Source: Agelaius tricolor
Lineage: Eukaryota; Chordata; Aves; Passeriformes; Icteridae
DNA length: 64,000 nucleotides
NCBI GenBank assembly: GCA_023055355.1
Contig: JALJCS010000015.1
Span: forward strand, 14,986,501 to 15,050,500
Direction: 5' to 3'
The translations under genes and the position numbers were made by a program. Positions 1 through 12,300 of this stretch are shown piece after piece. A model generated the notes under the pieces. The model saw only the letters and a program-made list of their open reading frames with translations, was not told the origin of the DNA and searched no databases. How positions within the stretch are numbered: the stretch's first letter is position 1; every line of letters starts with the position of its first letter.

Positions 1-558
1 TTAGATACAACATGCCCTGCAAAACAGATTTTATTCACTTTTGGCCAGGTACTGAGAGTGTTGATGCCTACAAATGTAAACAATGACCACAAACACTCAC
101 AAAAGAGCTGTGCACTAATCAGTACACTAAGGAGGCTTCTTTAGAGCACTTTTTCAGTCTTTCATTTATTTGAAAACACCAAACAACTGGACAAGTATAA
201 ATTTATATATGTTGTCACTTCACTGCTCAAAAAAGTTCAAGGAGTGTGAGGACCCACCCTTAAGGGGAAGGAACAAGGAGACACACACATCAAGGCCAAT
301 CCCCCTGTGACCCTTTTTTTGACAGGAACAGCTTATCCTGCTGCAGGCAGAGGCAAGTATGAGAAAGAAATCATCAGTCTGGAGAGCACAGAGCTCCTTC
401 TCTGCTGCATGTCAGCACTGAGCAATTCCAAGCCCAAGTGCAGCCCCCTCTCAACCTGCTAGGGCATGACCCATGATACTTCAAGGAACTGGGATGAACT
501 TTCTCTCAGGTTTTCCCTAGTAAGATATGAAGCATCATGAAGAGCAGCTCTGACTCAC

Positions 559-3500
559 CTGGTTGTTAGATGATCTTGGTGACTGGTTCATATCCCTGGA
601 AATAAACAGAGAAAGAGTAGTAACCCAGTTATGTCAATTAACTCCTCTTATTATCCAAGTCTTCTGTCAAAACAGATCACACGTTTTATGGTTGCTTTAG
701 ATTTTACACTCCAGCTCATAACTCCAGCTTGCCTTGTGTAACATGGAGAATGATGGGAAGGTGATGAAATCCCAGTCCTTACAGCACTATCACACTATCA
801 TTTGCACTGTTCACAGACCCTGAAATTCCTTACAGACTGGTCCCTTTGCAGGGAAGAGACCCGAACCAAGTGTTAATGAGGACTATTACAAAGTGCACTC
901 CACACTGCTTTTTCAGTTTTGTCCAAATTCAAAGCCAGGGAAGACCCAAACAAAAAACAAGTATTCATTTGTTAAAATTTAGAATGAATGAGCACTAATC
1001 ATCTAGTGCAATTCCAGTTCTCAAAGTGAAGAAACCAGTGATGCACTCCAGCTCATACAGCAGAATAATGAAAAACCCTGAACTGATCCACTAATACTGC
1101 ACGTCTCCATCAAAGTCACAGATCAGTGAAGAAAAGTAAACACTTTTAGTTCCCAGACAATATCCACTCTGCAACTTCAAAACGATTGAGGCAGAAAAAG
1201 TGAAAGTCATTTCAGAGGCCAAGAGCTTCTGGGTGCCACTGTGCAGGACCACAGCCAGAATTAAATGCCATAGCCCATCTGTGTTGTGATCTGCACAGCC
1301 AGAGATCCAAATCATGGAGCTATGGGAACACAAGAAGAGGATCTCTCTCAGAGCCCTGTGCAGAAGCTCTGCTGCTCTCCTCACACTGATGCAGACAGAT
1401 TGGTCTAACGTGCCATGGGCAGACCTTTCCAGTCACCAATTTTCACTTACAGGATATTGATATAAGCATGTTTAGAAACACACAGAAGCAGCAAGCAGGT
1501 AACAAATGGCAGATATTGCTGAACAAGGGCAGTGTGCTGCTGCTCAGAAGCCAATTAAAAAGGGAGGCCATTGTGACACTCACAGTTCCAATGAAGCCTT
1601 CACTGAAACCAGTGAAAGGGCCCAGTGTCCCCTCACGTGTAATTTACTTCCCATGCATTCTTCTCAAGCCCAGGCTGTATTTTGGATTTTGAGTCCCAGC
1701 TGGAGATAGTGCAGAACTATTCCCACACCCGAGTGCCAGTCAGTGTCTGAGTGACCAGCAATGGTGGCCTTCTGTGGGGCTCCTGCCCTCTGCAAACAGG
1801 CTGAGGGCTGGGAGCACTTGGCTGCTGCCTCAGACCCCAAGGGCTGCAGGAGGCTGTGCCCTGCCCAGCTGGTGCTGAGCCTGCTGTGCCCTGGCCAGCC
1901 CAGCATACCCATCATCCTTCTTGCCCTTCCTCTTCAGCTTTGGGGAGGCCCGGGGGGATGCCTTGACTTTCCAGTCCTTCACAGGCAGCCTCTGTGCTGA
2001 TGCCTTGGCACCAAATCCACCTGACGTGGAAGCCAAGCTTGCAACTTCATCATCGTGGTCACTGTGAAGGAACAGCAAGGGAGAGGACATCACTCACCAC
2101 ACTGGACTGGGATGGATTCACACAGATCTTCATCCACACATGGCCAGAGTCAGCTACAGACACAGACACCCCCACCTAACCTTTCACAGTCACCTCCACA
2201 GAGCTCAGAAGAGGCTGCTCTGCTTTGATCCAGGTCTGCTCAGGCTGAGCTCGAGTGCTGAGCCCTACATCCTGTAGAAATGTGCTTTACACAGCACATC
2301 CCTACAGCTTTACAGACAGCAAGCACTGGACACAGAACACATTGCAAGAACAGAGGAGGATCAGGTGAGCCTAAGACATCTGTGATCCTCAGTACCTTGG
2401 AGACATTCCCCTGCTGAGCAGCCTCCAATACAGGCTGCAGGTTTCAGTCTGAATTTATGTGTGCACAACCCTCAGCTGTCAAACAGAGCTGAGCTTGTCA
2501 GGCACACAGAATGTGCCCACAGAACTTCAGGGGCACTTATAAGGGAGGAAAGATGTCAGAAGCAAGAAACTTACTCCTGAGGTACCCTTGCTACCTTATA
2601 TAAGGCAAAATATTTGGAAACTGATCACTTACTAGGTTTTTACTGGTAAATAAACCAAGCTTGGTCCATGCTTTTAGAAGCAGCACAATCAAACCTTTCC
2701 CTACAGAGAATAAACTGGAGAGGGCCCAGAGGCCAATGTTGAGATGAGCTGAAGTCACCAGAACATGAGGGAAGCTGGGCTGCAAACCCACATTAAGTCA
2801 GGAGACAAAGCAGAGACATTCACCCCACACGTGAAGGCTGGCTGGGGACAGAGGCACAAATGCAGCCTGAGCTGAGTCCATGCAGGGTGAGAGAGGGGGC
2901 TGAGCACTCTGGTACCTTTGTTCTGCACTGGCATCCTGGCTGTCATGCTGCAGAAGGTGGTAGCTGTGTCGATGGTAGGAAGAGCTCTTGTGCTTTTCTT
3001 CAACTTCATCCCTTGGGCTAGAGAGGGGAAAAAAGAAAATACCATCACAAAAGTCTCTTTCAGCTTGGATAGTCACTCTCTCCATGTCTCATGAGAGATC
3101 CTGATTGAAGTCTGTAACAAAAATCAACCCCACACTCATCCCACAGATCCAGGAAGAGGCAGTGCTGTGTAGAGGCACTAAGCACTTGAATTTGTCCATG
3201 TGCTTTTCTGGGGCCTCAAAAGGGGAGAAGCAGCTCAGCTATGCTTGAAGTAGTAACCAAGAACTATCTCCCAACAGACATTCATACAAGAGAGGTAAGC
3301 CACTACTCAAACCTGGCAGCACACCATACTTCCATGAATAGCATCACCTCGAGTTTGTTTTTCCTCATTTAATACTGATCACTGAAGCAAAAATCATCAG
3401 TGCTTCTTAGTTCCTTAAAGTGTCTGAGGAAGTGTGTGAATTTGATGAGTCAGCTCTAACAGACAGGATTGTAACAGTGGATCCAGTCTGAGTATCACAA

Positions 3501-6500
3501 TGATTTTGAGAGCAAACTGCACGTGCTTCTGGGCTGTCAATTAGGTCTGCCTGAATGCAGCTTGCAGGAAGGACTTTACACAGAAGTGAGCACTGGGGAA
3601 ATCTCTCACAGTCAGAGATAGCTCATCTGGTATTCTGATATAAGACATCCAGAAGAATTCAAAGACAGAGTGCGATTGAGGGGAGTTGCAAACTCCTACA
3701 AACGTATTTTCTCAAGTTCATATTATGAGAAAAAGAAAAAATATTGTCTAGAAACACAGTCTTAATGCCCTCCCAGAGCCATCAGATGGGACTGTTTCCT
3801 GAAACAACATCCTCAGCTGTGGAGGCACAAGGTGAGGCCCTTCTTTCCAACTCTGATGAGTGAACAGTCCAGGATTACCTGAGGGAGAACACTGACCCTC
3901 TCAGCCTTCCAGTCCTGCTGAAAAGGAAGTGTTTGCAGGTTCACATGGTGCATGTAGCCCCAGCCTAAGTGGAATCTGGAGATGCCAGATGCCTCTTGCT
4001 GTTCTCATCCTACTACAGGACAAGGACACCCATTCTGTGATGAAACCCAGCACTGCTCCAGCATAACAGATTGCTTCTTCTAAGCAGCCTAAGTGCTGTT
4101 GCACCATCCTTCATTCCTGCTCCATTGCCATTTATTTTCTGACAGCTAAAGTACTTTATGTATTTGTAACACTAGCTGCATAGAGCCAGTCCTAGAAGAG
4201 AGACATACAAGCAAACCTGACAGTTATTTGGTCAATTGATTCAACAAAAGCCTGCATCACCTGGGGCAGAATGTAGCTTGTACTGCTTTGGTTTCCAGAG
4301 CACAAGAAAAAATTCTCAAGTCTCCATGTGAACATGAAGGCCAACAAAGTAGACTTTTCACCTTCTTAACAGAGATCATTTATGTTTCAAAGGGTACCAG
4401 AAAGTAAAAGTGGTTAGAGGTGGCCTAGGAAGTTCAGGACACAGCACACAGGAAGGCTGACTCATCAGATCCTTCAAGGGAAAGAGGGATGGAGAACTGC
4501 TCTGGATTAATCACAATGTAAGAGCTTTCCACCAAGCTGCCAACTTGGCAATGCAAACAAATTGCCCCCTGCCAGACAAACCCAAGGGATTACCTGTCTG
4601 CCATGCTGTTCCTGGTTTCCCGGGTTATGTCAGGAGCAGCCGGCCAGGGCTGACTCACAACACTGTCAGAAGATGCATTTTCCTGAGTTAAAGCAGTCTC
4701 CAGTAATGATGGAGCATTCAGTCTGTCCACCTCCACTGGAGGCATGTCCAAAGAGTGGTGGCTGTGCTCGGAGTTGTGGCGGTTCCTGGGAGACAGCAGG
4801 TGCAGGGCAGAGGCAGCTGAGGCCATGCTGTCTGCGTGGTGCCCGGGCTCCAGCCCCTCCCCGGGCAGCGCGGGCGCCGCCGCCGCGAAGCTGCGCTGCA
4901 GGGTCTCGGAAGCAATCTCTGGGATATCCTGGGACATGGCTGTGGAAGCAGAGGAAATGACGTCTGGGGAGCGCTCACGGGTGGGAGAAGCCTGGGGCAC
5001 CACCAAGGGCTCCACTTCCTGCAGTTCCAGTGCTAGAGAGGAGTTTCCTGGTGCCACCTACAAACAGAAATCAAACAAGAGGCTTCAGGATAATGTGGAG
5101 ACACTTCAAGAATCCCTGGTGTCTTACACTAACTGCCTCTGGAAACAGCCTGCTGTATCCTTTCCTCTTGTGATTCCTTGGCTCCCACTCTGTCAGATGG
5201 AAAACAGTCCCAGCACTTGTAGTGGACTCTCAGCTGGGCTAACAACACACTTGAGCCAATGCTAGTTTGAACTCACTTTCAAAAGAAAATGTAACACTAA
5301 TTCTACCTCCCTGCTCTGCTCTAGACTCCCTTCTCTTTGAAGGAGAACATTAGTTTTAACACTGAACATCTCCTGGATGGAAAACTTGTTTCAATTTCAA
5401 GCTTTGGTCATGATCTGTTTTACACAACACCTGGAAATGAAAATTTAGGGATAGGAAATCACAATTTCAGACTCATCAGACCAACAAACAGGAATAAGCC
5501 TTTCCAGGTAGCATTGTCTCTTAACAAAAAGGCTGACCACATCCAGCCACTGGGATGGTGACAGCACAAGCTATAGCTGTCTCTCCATTGCTGTATCTGT
5601 AGCTGTACTGCAGCTACACGCTGTTCTACATATGGACAAATTCCACCAACATGGCTGAGAAAACTGGACTGCACATCTGTGCCAGCAGCTGTGTTTTACA
5701 AAGGGCACACACTGTCCCTGTTAACAATCAAATAAGTGTAATTTCATAGAATCCTAGGAAGGTTTGGGTTGGAAAGGACCTTAAAGCTCATCTCCTTCCA
5801 ACTCCACTGCCATGGGCAGGGACACCTTGCACTAGACCAGGTTGCTCAAAGCCCCATCCAATCTGGCCTTGAACCCTTTCAGGGATGGGGAATCCATTAC
5901 TTTCCTGGGAAGTCTATGCCAGTGCCTTACCACCCCCTGAAAAAAGAATTTCCTCCTAACATCTAACATAAACCTCCCCTCTTCTAGTTTAAAACCATTC
6001 TCCCATGCCCTATTCCTGTCTGCCCATTGTAAAAAGTCACTCTTTAAAGCACTAAAAGGCCACTCTGCTCCTCAGAGCCTTTTGTTCTCCAGGCTGAGGA
6101 ATTTCAGCTTGTAGAGGCCCATAGAGAGGTTCCCTGGCCCATCAGAAGGAAGGGGGCAGCATTTGGAGCCTTACTGGAACAGGTGCCTTTGGTGTAAGCT
6201 TGTCAGGGAGGCCTGGGATAAGAACAGAGTGACTCCTAGGACTGGTCTGGAGACTGCTGCTGCTGCTGCTCAGCGTGAGGCTGGTGTCCAGCTGCATCTT
6301 GGGGCTCACAGTCAGGTCTTCTGAAGCTCTGCAGAACAGACACCAGCAAATCAAGCAGCCCAAAGAAATTATTGATCTGTATCAAACACTCGAGGTGAGG
6401 AGATGGGGTACAAAGGTCAGTGGAGGAGCCCTTGGTCCTTCCACCATGGTCAGCTACTCCCTGTCAATGAGCACCTGCATCTTCTAGTCCCCATAGAGCC

Positions 6501-9340
6501 CAGAGAGATACCAGGTGGAAACAACAAAAAAAGAAAAAAAAAGGGGCATTGCAATCTTTTAGAATTCAAGGGGTCAGTGAGAGAAGGGATCAATTGTATC
6601 TCCAGTGGACACTGTTCAGAGTACAGGGAGAAACACGACACTATGAGATAGGTCTGTCTCTGTTTCCCAGACCCCAGAAATGAAGTTCTCCCCTGTTATG
6701 CAGCCCAACCCACTGTCACACTGCAAGATTTTCCTACCAGTCCTAATTCTCTGGCTGCTGTTGGTGGCTGCAGAGTTCTCTTACCTGTAAACAATGGCCC
6801 TTTGGGAAAAGCATGGAGAGCAACAAAACTGAGCTGCAATAACAGAATCCCTATGAGGCATACATAAAACACTCTTGTTGGCCTCTAGATGACAACAGAC
6901 ACGTTCCAAGCTGCAATAGGGATGCAAACAGCTGCCTACACAGGGATGTTGGGACTCAGGCCAGTTTCTAACTCTGGGTAGAAAATCTCCTCTCCTGCAA
7001 GACATGCTACAGCTCTGTGCTATCCCAAAGGCCTGTGCCAGTTCAGCTGCAGATGCATTACTTAACTCATGTGCTGCTCACCTGGGCAGAGAGGCATCCG
7101 TGACAGAAGTGCTGCTCATGGCTGTGACTGCAGTCAGGGAACTGACACTGCTGCCTGGAGAGACAGCAATCTGCAAGGAAACAGCAGTCAGGATGGCACA
7201 GAGGCCAACAACACAACTCAGCCTGAGGAAGAAAGACTCCTAGAGAGTCTCTGGTGAAGAGGGAATAGAAAACACTCCCACAGGTTGGGTTGTTCTGCCA
7301 AGGTGCTCAGGTGCTGGTCAAAGGCAAATCTGAAAGCATCCTCATCATATGGCTGCTTTTACTGGGGAACTGCTGTCCCCAAAGTGACCTCACCAGTGCA
7401 GAGGCAGAGGGTTTATGGCAGAGAGTGGGGTACTCCAGAGGGGTCTCACAAGTCTGAACAGTTCCAACAGTCCCCTGATCATTTCAGATCTGCATTCCCA
7501 CAGGACCCCATCAGCAGGATGTGCAGAGGTGGCACATTTTCTTCCATTACATATGGAATCACATTACATACAGATCATATCCCCAAACAACATGTGTAAA
7601 CCAGTAAGAGCAGTCTCCCAGCTCAGATACAGTTATTTAGCAAACCCATATTTCTACAAAGCACACCTACAGCAGTGGTTTTGCAGTTAAATACAGCACT
7701 TACAACACAAGCTTAGGCCAGTTTAGCATTTCAGATGTGCCAACAGGTCTCTGCTCAGTCTGGCTACATGCAGAGTTTCCTGTGTGCTCTGCATTCAGCT
7801 AGCAGAGCTTATCATAGTCATTACAGCTGGAAAGGGTGTCCAAAAGTACCAAAATCCACCCCCATCCCTTGCATCACCATAACAGTGCTGCTCTCTGATT
7901 ACCTGTTGAAGAGAAGTACTTGGTGTCATGAATGCATCTGGAGTCATCAGCTTGGGTTTGGCATCACTGGAGAGGGAGAGGAAATCTGCTGGCACGGGCA
8001 GATCCGCGATGCGCCGCAGGTCTGGCTGGGAGCCGTGCACAGACTCCTTCTCAGAGCCCAGCCCCTCCGTGCCCAGATCAGCCATGTGGTCTGGAAAGGC
8101 TTCCAGGGAAAGGTACAAATCAGTCTGGAACTTCCCTCCAAAACTAAAGCTCTAATTCCACTAAGTATAAACTTGTGCCGTTGCATGCCATGCTTGATTC
8201 CAAAAAGAAGAAGCAAAAACCCTGCAAGATCCCAGTCAAAGCTTAGAGCAAAGCAAATCCTGTGTTATGCTTTCTCTTTGTATGCCAGACTGGATTTTAT
8301 CAGGCTTTGATAATAAAATGTCCAAGCTTCCTTTCTTCCCTAAAAGCAAGGCCAGTTGAACTGCCACATCCCAGAATGGTGAATGAGCTGAAAGAGCTCA
8401 TCACAAACAGCCCAGCCCCCTCTACTCCCACAGCTCTGCTGTCACTCTGATCTCTTCCACCTGACAAGAGACAAACTTCAAGTTTCTTCCACAAGTGCCA
8501 AATCACCCAGGAAGGTGAACTCAAGCATGCACAAAGCATTAGCACTCCTGGTCTAACACATCCCAAACTCCATACTCACAACCAGGGTCTAACCAGCTTC
8601 CTGCTCCACTGCTACTCCATATTTAGAACTCTTTATGCAATGACACCACTGCAGTACAAAGAGATACCCAAAACCACCTCCTGCTCTCCCCACCAATAAC
8701 CTTTAAAGGCTCAGCAACACTGAAGACCAATTTAACACACATGCTCACCAAATTCTTCATGAGAGCCATGGGCAGGCATGGAAGCACTTGTGTCAGGGCT
8801 GTGAAGAGGCTGGAATCTAATCTGCACATCCTGTAGGGCCCTAGAAAGAAACAAGCATCTCTGATCAGCTTAAGAACCACCAGGAGAAGACTTAAGGCAT
8901 CATTAAGGCTCAGAAGATTTCTCTTCACTGAACTAATTCCCTTGGAAAATGCTTCAGTGTTTTCTGCCTGTCACAGAAGCAACAGAAGCTGATCCTCACT
9001 CAGCCGTGTCACCCAGTTCTGCCACCCAGGGTATCTGAGATGTTTCCCAGCACTTGTGTGTGAGCACAACTCTAAAATCACTCATGGCCATGGAAATACA
9101 AGCTTGTCACACCATTCAGGGCTACCTCCTGGTAAGGCCATACACACCACAGCCAGAAATATCTATGGGGCCAAGTAGCTTTTGTTTGAGCAAAAGAATT
9201 GAACTTAAATTTCTACAGGTCAGTGCAGGGTTAGGACAAACACAGACAGCTGCACACACATACTCACTTGGTGTGAACACAGAAGAGTTTTATCAGCACA
9301 CCTGCTGCTGATTCAACAGCCCCAGAGCCCTGAGCACCTT
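559..9340 (-). other. EDC4: EDC4 exons 13-21: Ser/Pro-rich linker
   Basis: Coding exons are 9268-9340, 8749-8840, 7903-8090, 7082-7170, 6175-6328, 4594-5057, 2916-3017, 1909-2061 and 559-595 (residues about 489-939). Recognisable stretches are SAAGVLIKLFCVHTK, ALQDVQIRFQP, GSQPDLRRIADLPVPADFLS, KPKLMTPDAFMTPS, LELQEVEPL, SPDVISSASTAMSQDIPEIA, DSQDASAEQ and SDHDDEVASLAS. The long poly-Ser run of human EDC4 is much shorter here (exon 16 reads VSPGSSVSSLTAVTAMSSTS). Exon 21 is a 37-base micro-exon encoding DMNQSPRSSNNQ, the same length as the human DAAMGSRLTEHQ segment. The next exon was not found in bases 1-558, so the gene continues off the window. Confidence 0.9.
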
Positions 9341-12300
9341 CTGGAAGGGAGACAAAGGTAAAATATGAAGTTGCATGGAAACTACACACAGGATGAACTG
9401 ACAGCAAAGAACCAGCATGATACAGATTCTCTTTATCAATGATCTGGATGAGGGAATCAAGAGCACTCTCAGTAAGTCTGCAGACAACTCCACAGAATCA
9501 CAGAATACCCTGAGCTGGAAGGGACCCATGAGGATCATTGAGTCCAACACCTGGCCCTGCACAGAACACCCCAAGAATCACTGCATGTGCCTGGAAGAAC
9601 TGTCCAAATGCTTCTTGAACTCAGACAGGCTCAGTGCTATAACCACTGTCCCAGGGCACCTGCCCCTGTGCCCAACCAGCCTCTGGATGAAAAACTTTTT
9701 CCTGATATCCAACAAAAACCTCCACTGACTCAGCTTTATGCCATTTCCTTGAGTCCTGTCACTGGTCATGAGATTGAAAAGATCAGTGCCTGCCCCTCGT
9801 GAGGATGCTGGAAGACTGCAATGAGGTCTTCCCTCAGTCTCCTCCAGGCTGAACAGAGACTCAGCCTGAAAGTGACCTCAGCCACTCTCCATCCAGCTTC
9901 CTCTTCACCATGCTCATGGCCCTCTTCTGGACACTCTCTAACAGCTTAGTGTCTTTTTTATAATGTGGTGCCCAAAACTGCACATGGGAGTCAAGGCTGC
10001 ACCACTGCAGAGCAGAGCAAGACAATCCCCTCCCTTGATTGGCTGTGGATGCTGCACCACATTAGTGTTGATGTGCTGGAAGAGAGGAAGGGCCTACAGA
10101 GGGGTCTGGACAGGCTGGATTGATGGGCTGAGGCCAGGTCCTGTGCTTGGGCCACAACAACCCCCTGCAGCACCATGGGCTGAGCAGAGTGGCTGCAAAG
10201 CTGCCCAGGGGGAAAGGGCCTGTGGGTGCTGGCTGAAAGCAGCTTAAAATGAGCCATCATGTGCCAAGGTGGCCAAGATGGCCATTGGCATCCTGGCCTG
10301 TTTCAGCAACAGTGTGACCAGCAGGACAAGGGCAGTGATCAGGCCACACCTTGAATCCTTTGCTCCAATGCTTGACAACCCAGCTTAAGCCTGGTGAAGA
10401 AATTTTTCCTAACACCCAATCTAAACCTCATTGGGTGCAACCTGGGGCTGTTTCCTCTTGTCTTGTTATTTGGGAGAAGTGACCAGCCTTTCAAAAGGAA
10501 GTCAGAACAAGCCAGGAAAGAAATCCTGACCACACAGCAGCCAAATTTGTCACCTACCTACACTCAAGTTGTCGGTTTCCTCTTCTGCTGGGAGCACCTC
10601 GGTGTGCCGCAGCCGGCAGCGGCTCACGGCCTGGATGCCAAAGCTCAGCACTGGGTGGGTCAGGAGGAACTCTGAGATGGAGCTGAAGTAAGCCTTGCCC
10701 TCCTCTTGGTTCTGCATCAACTCCATCACATACAAGACCTGGAAATGGTAAATCAGAGCTTTCAGAGCAGACCATGTACATGTGTGGGGACTACAGAGCT
10801 GAGCATCCAAAACAGATTGGGAACAAGGGAAATAATGTGAGGAATAAAGCTTGGATCTTGAAATTTGAAATGGAACACTCAAGGGAACCACAAGCACCAG
10901 ACTCTTAAGGGAGTTAATGTTGATCAAGAACTAAATCCTACCATGCCAGACACAAGTATCTCCAAATGAGAGCTTTACAAAGGGTGAGAAATAATCCCTA
11001 AGGCTCCTCAGCACTACTCATCTGAACTGCTGCCCTTTTTCATCAAACAGTGAAACTGCTGAGTCAACTTCTGCATTTTTATCTACTAACATGCAAATCC
11101 CAGACCTAGGCAGCACAACCAGTCACACACAAGGCCAATTCTGCTTCAGCCACCATTCCCCACAGGCAGCAACAAAATGAACTACTTACTTTTCTCTGCA
11201 CATCACTCAGTATCAGATACTCAGCTGAGAGGTCCAGGCAGACTTTCAGGCTGGGAAGAATATTCATGGAGCTGAAGATGTCAGGAGAAAAGCTGCATAC
11301 ACAAATAAGAGGGAGGGGGTGCAAGGTAGATTAGCCCAACCAGCATGACTGCTATGAAATGCACTAATTACCAAAACTCCCACGGAACCTTAAGGAGTTT
11401 ACAGCCCTATTACAGTGCAACCACCCACTAGAACAGAAACTCCTTTGCTGAAATCAATGCTGACATCAGCTAAGAAAGCAGCTGGGAGATGGCACGATAG
11501 GATCAAGTTATGGATTCTGAACATTGAAATGGAAGGTGACAGTCATTACTCATTGTGTTCCACATTCATAGGAGTACAAGAGTCAATGCTGCAGATTTAA
11601 AACCAAAAATCCACCAAATCAAAATAACCCTTCCACAAGTTTTGGACCTTCTGTAGTTTGAGGTGGAAAAAGCAGCACTCTATGTCATTTTTTCTCATTT
11701 AAAGAGGGAAAATCCAATGTGGCCTTAAGCATGTGTGTGGTAAGAAAGGCCATGATCCACCAATAGAAAAATAAAATCAGGGAGCCTAAGCTGAGTCAAG
11801 GGATGGTTTAAAGCACAATTTCAATTTCTGGGCCTAGACAGCTGAACATTTAAGCCTTGGATAATTTCTTAAGCTCTATCAACATAGCAGCTTCTCAAAA
11901 TTTAAACAGAAAAAGCACTAATAGGAAAAGATCCTAGACTGGTTATTGAATATCTAAAATTTCTAGAGAAGAAAACACTAAAGGTGTGCAGTTCTGCTGT
12001 GCAATCTCATGCTACAGCTATGTCTATGCTTTACAGAACAAGGCAAAGACAACAGATCTTGGTAACACAAATAATAAAAGTATAAACTTCCCTGGCCTTG
12101 CCTAAGCTTGACCTGACAGTCTGACAGAGCTGAGAGCTTCCAACAACAGGCTGGAATGGCCAAGGAGTAGAATCCATGGGACATCAGGGATCACCTTTGC
12201 AAATTCAGTACCCTTAAATGCCAGCCTTCAGGGGCATCCAGGCACACGTACCGAACAGTCTGCAGACAGGTCCAGGACACCGTGCACCACATCTTCAGCT

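Noticed and set aside
1..558. Next EDC4 exon (expected to begin around a VAEPPEDW-like segment)
   Set aside because: No matching translation or splice pair was found; it must lie beyond the left edge.
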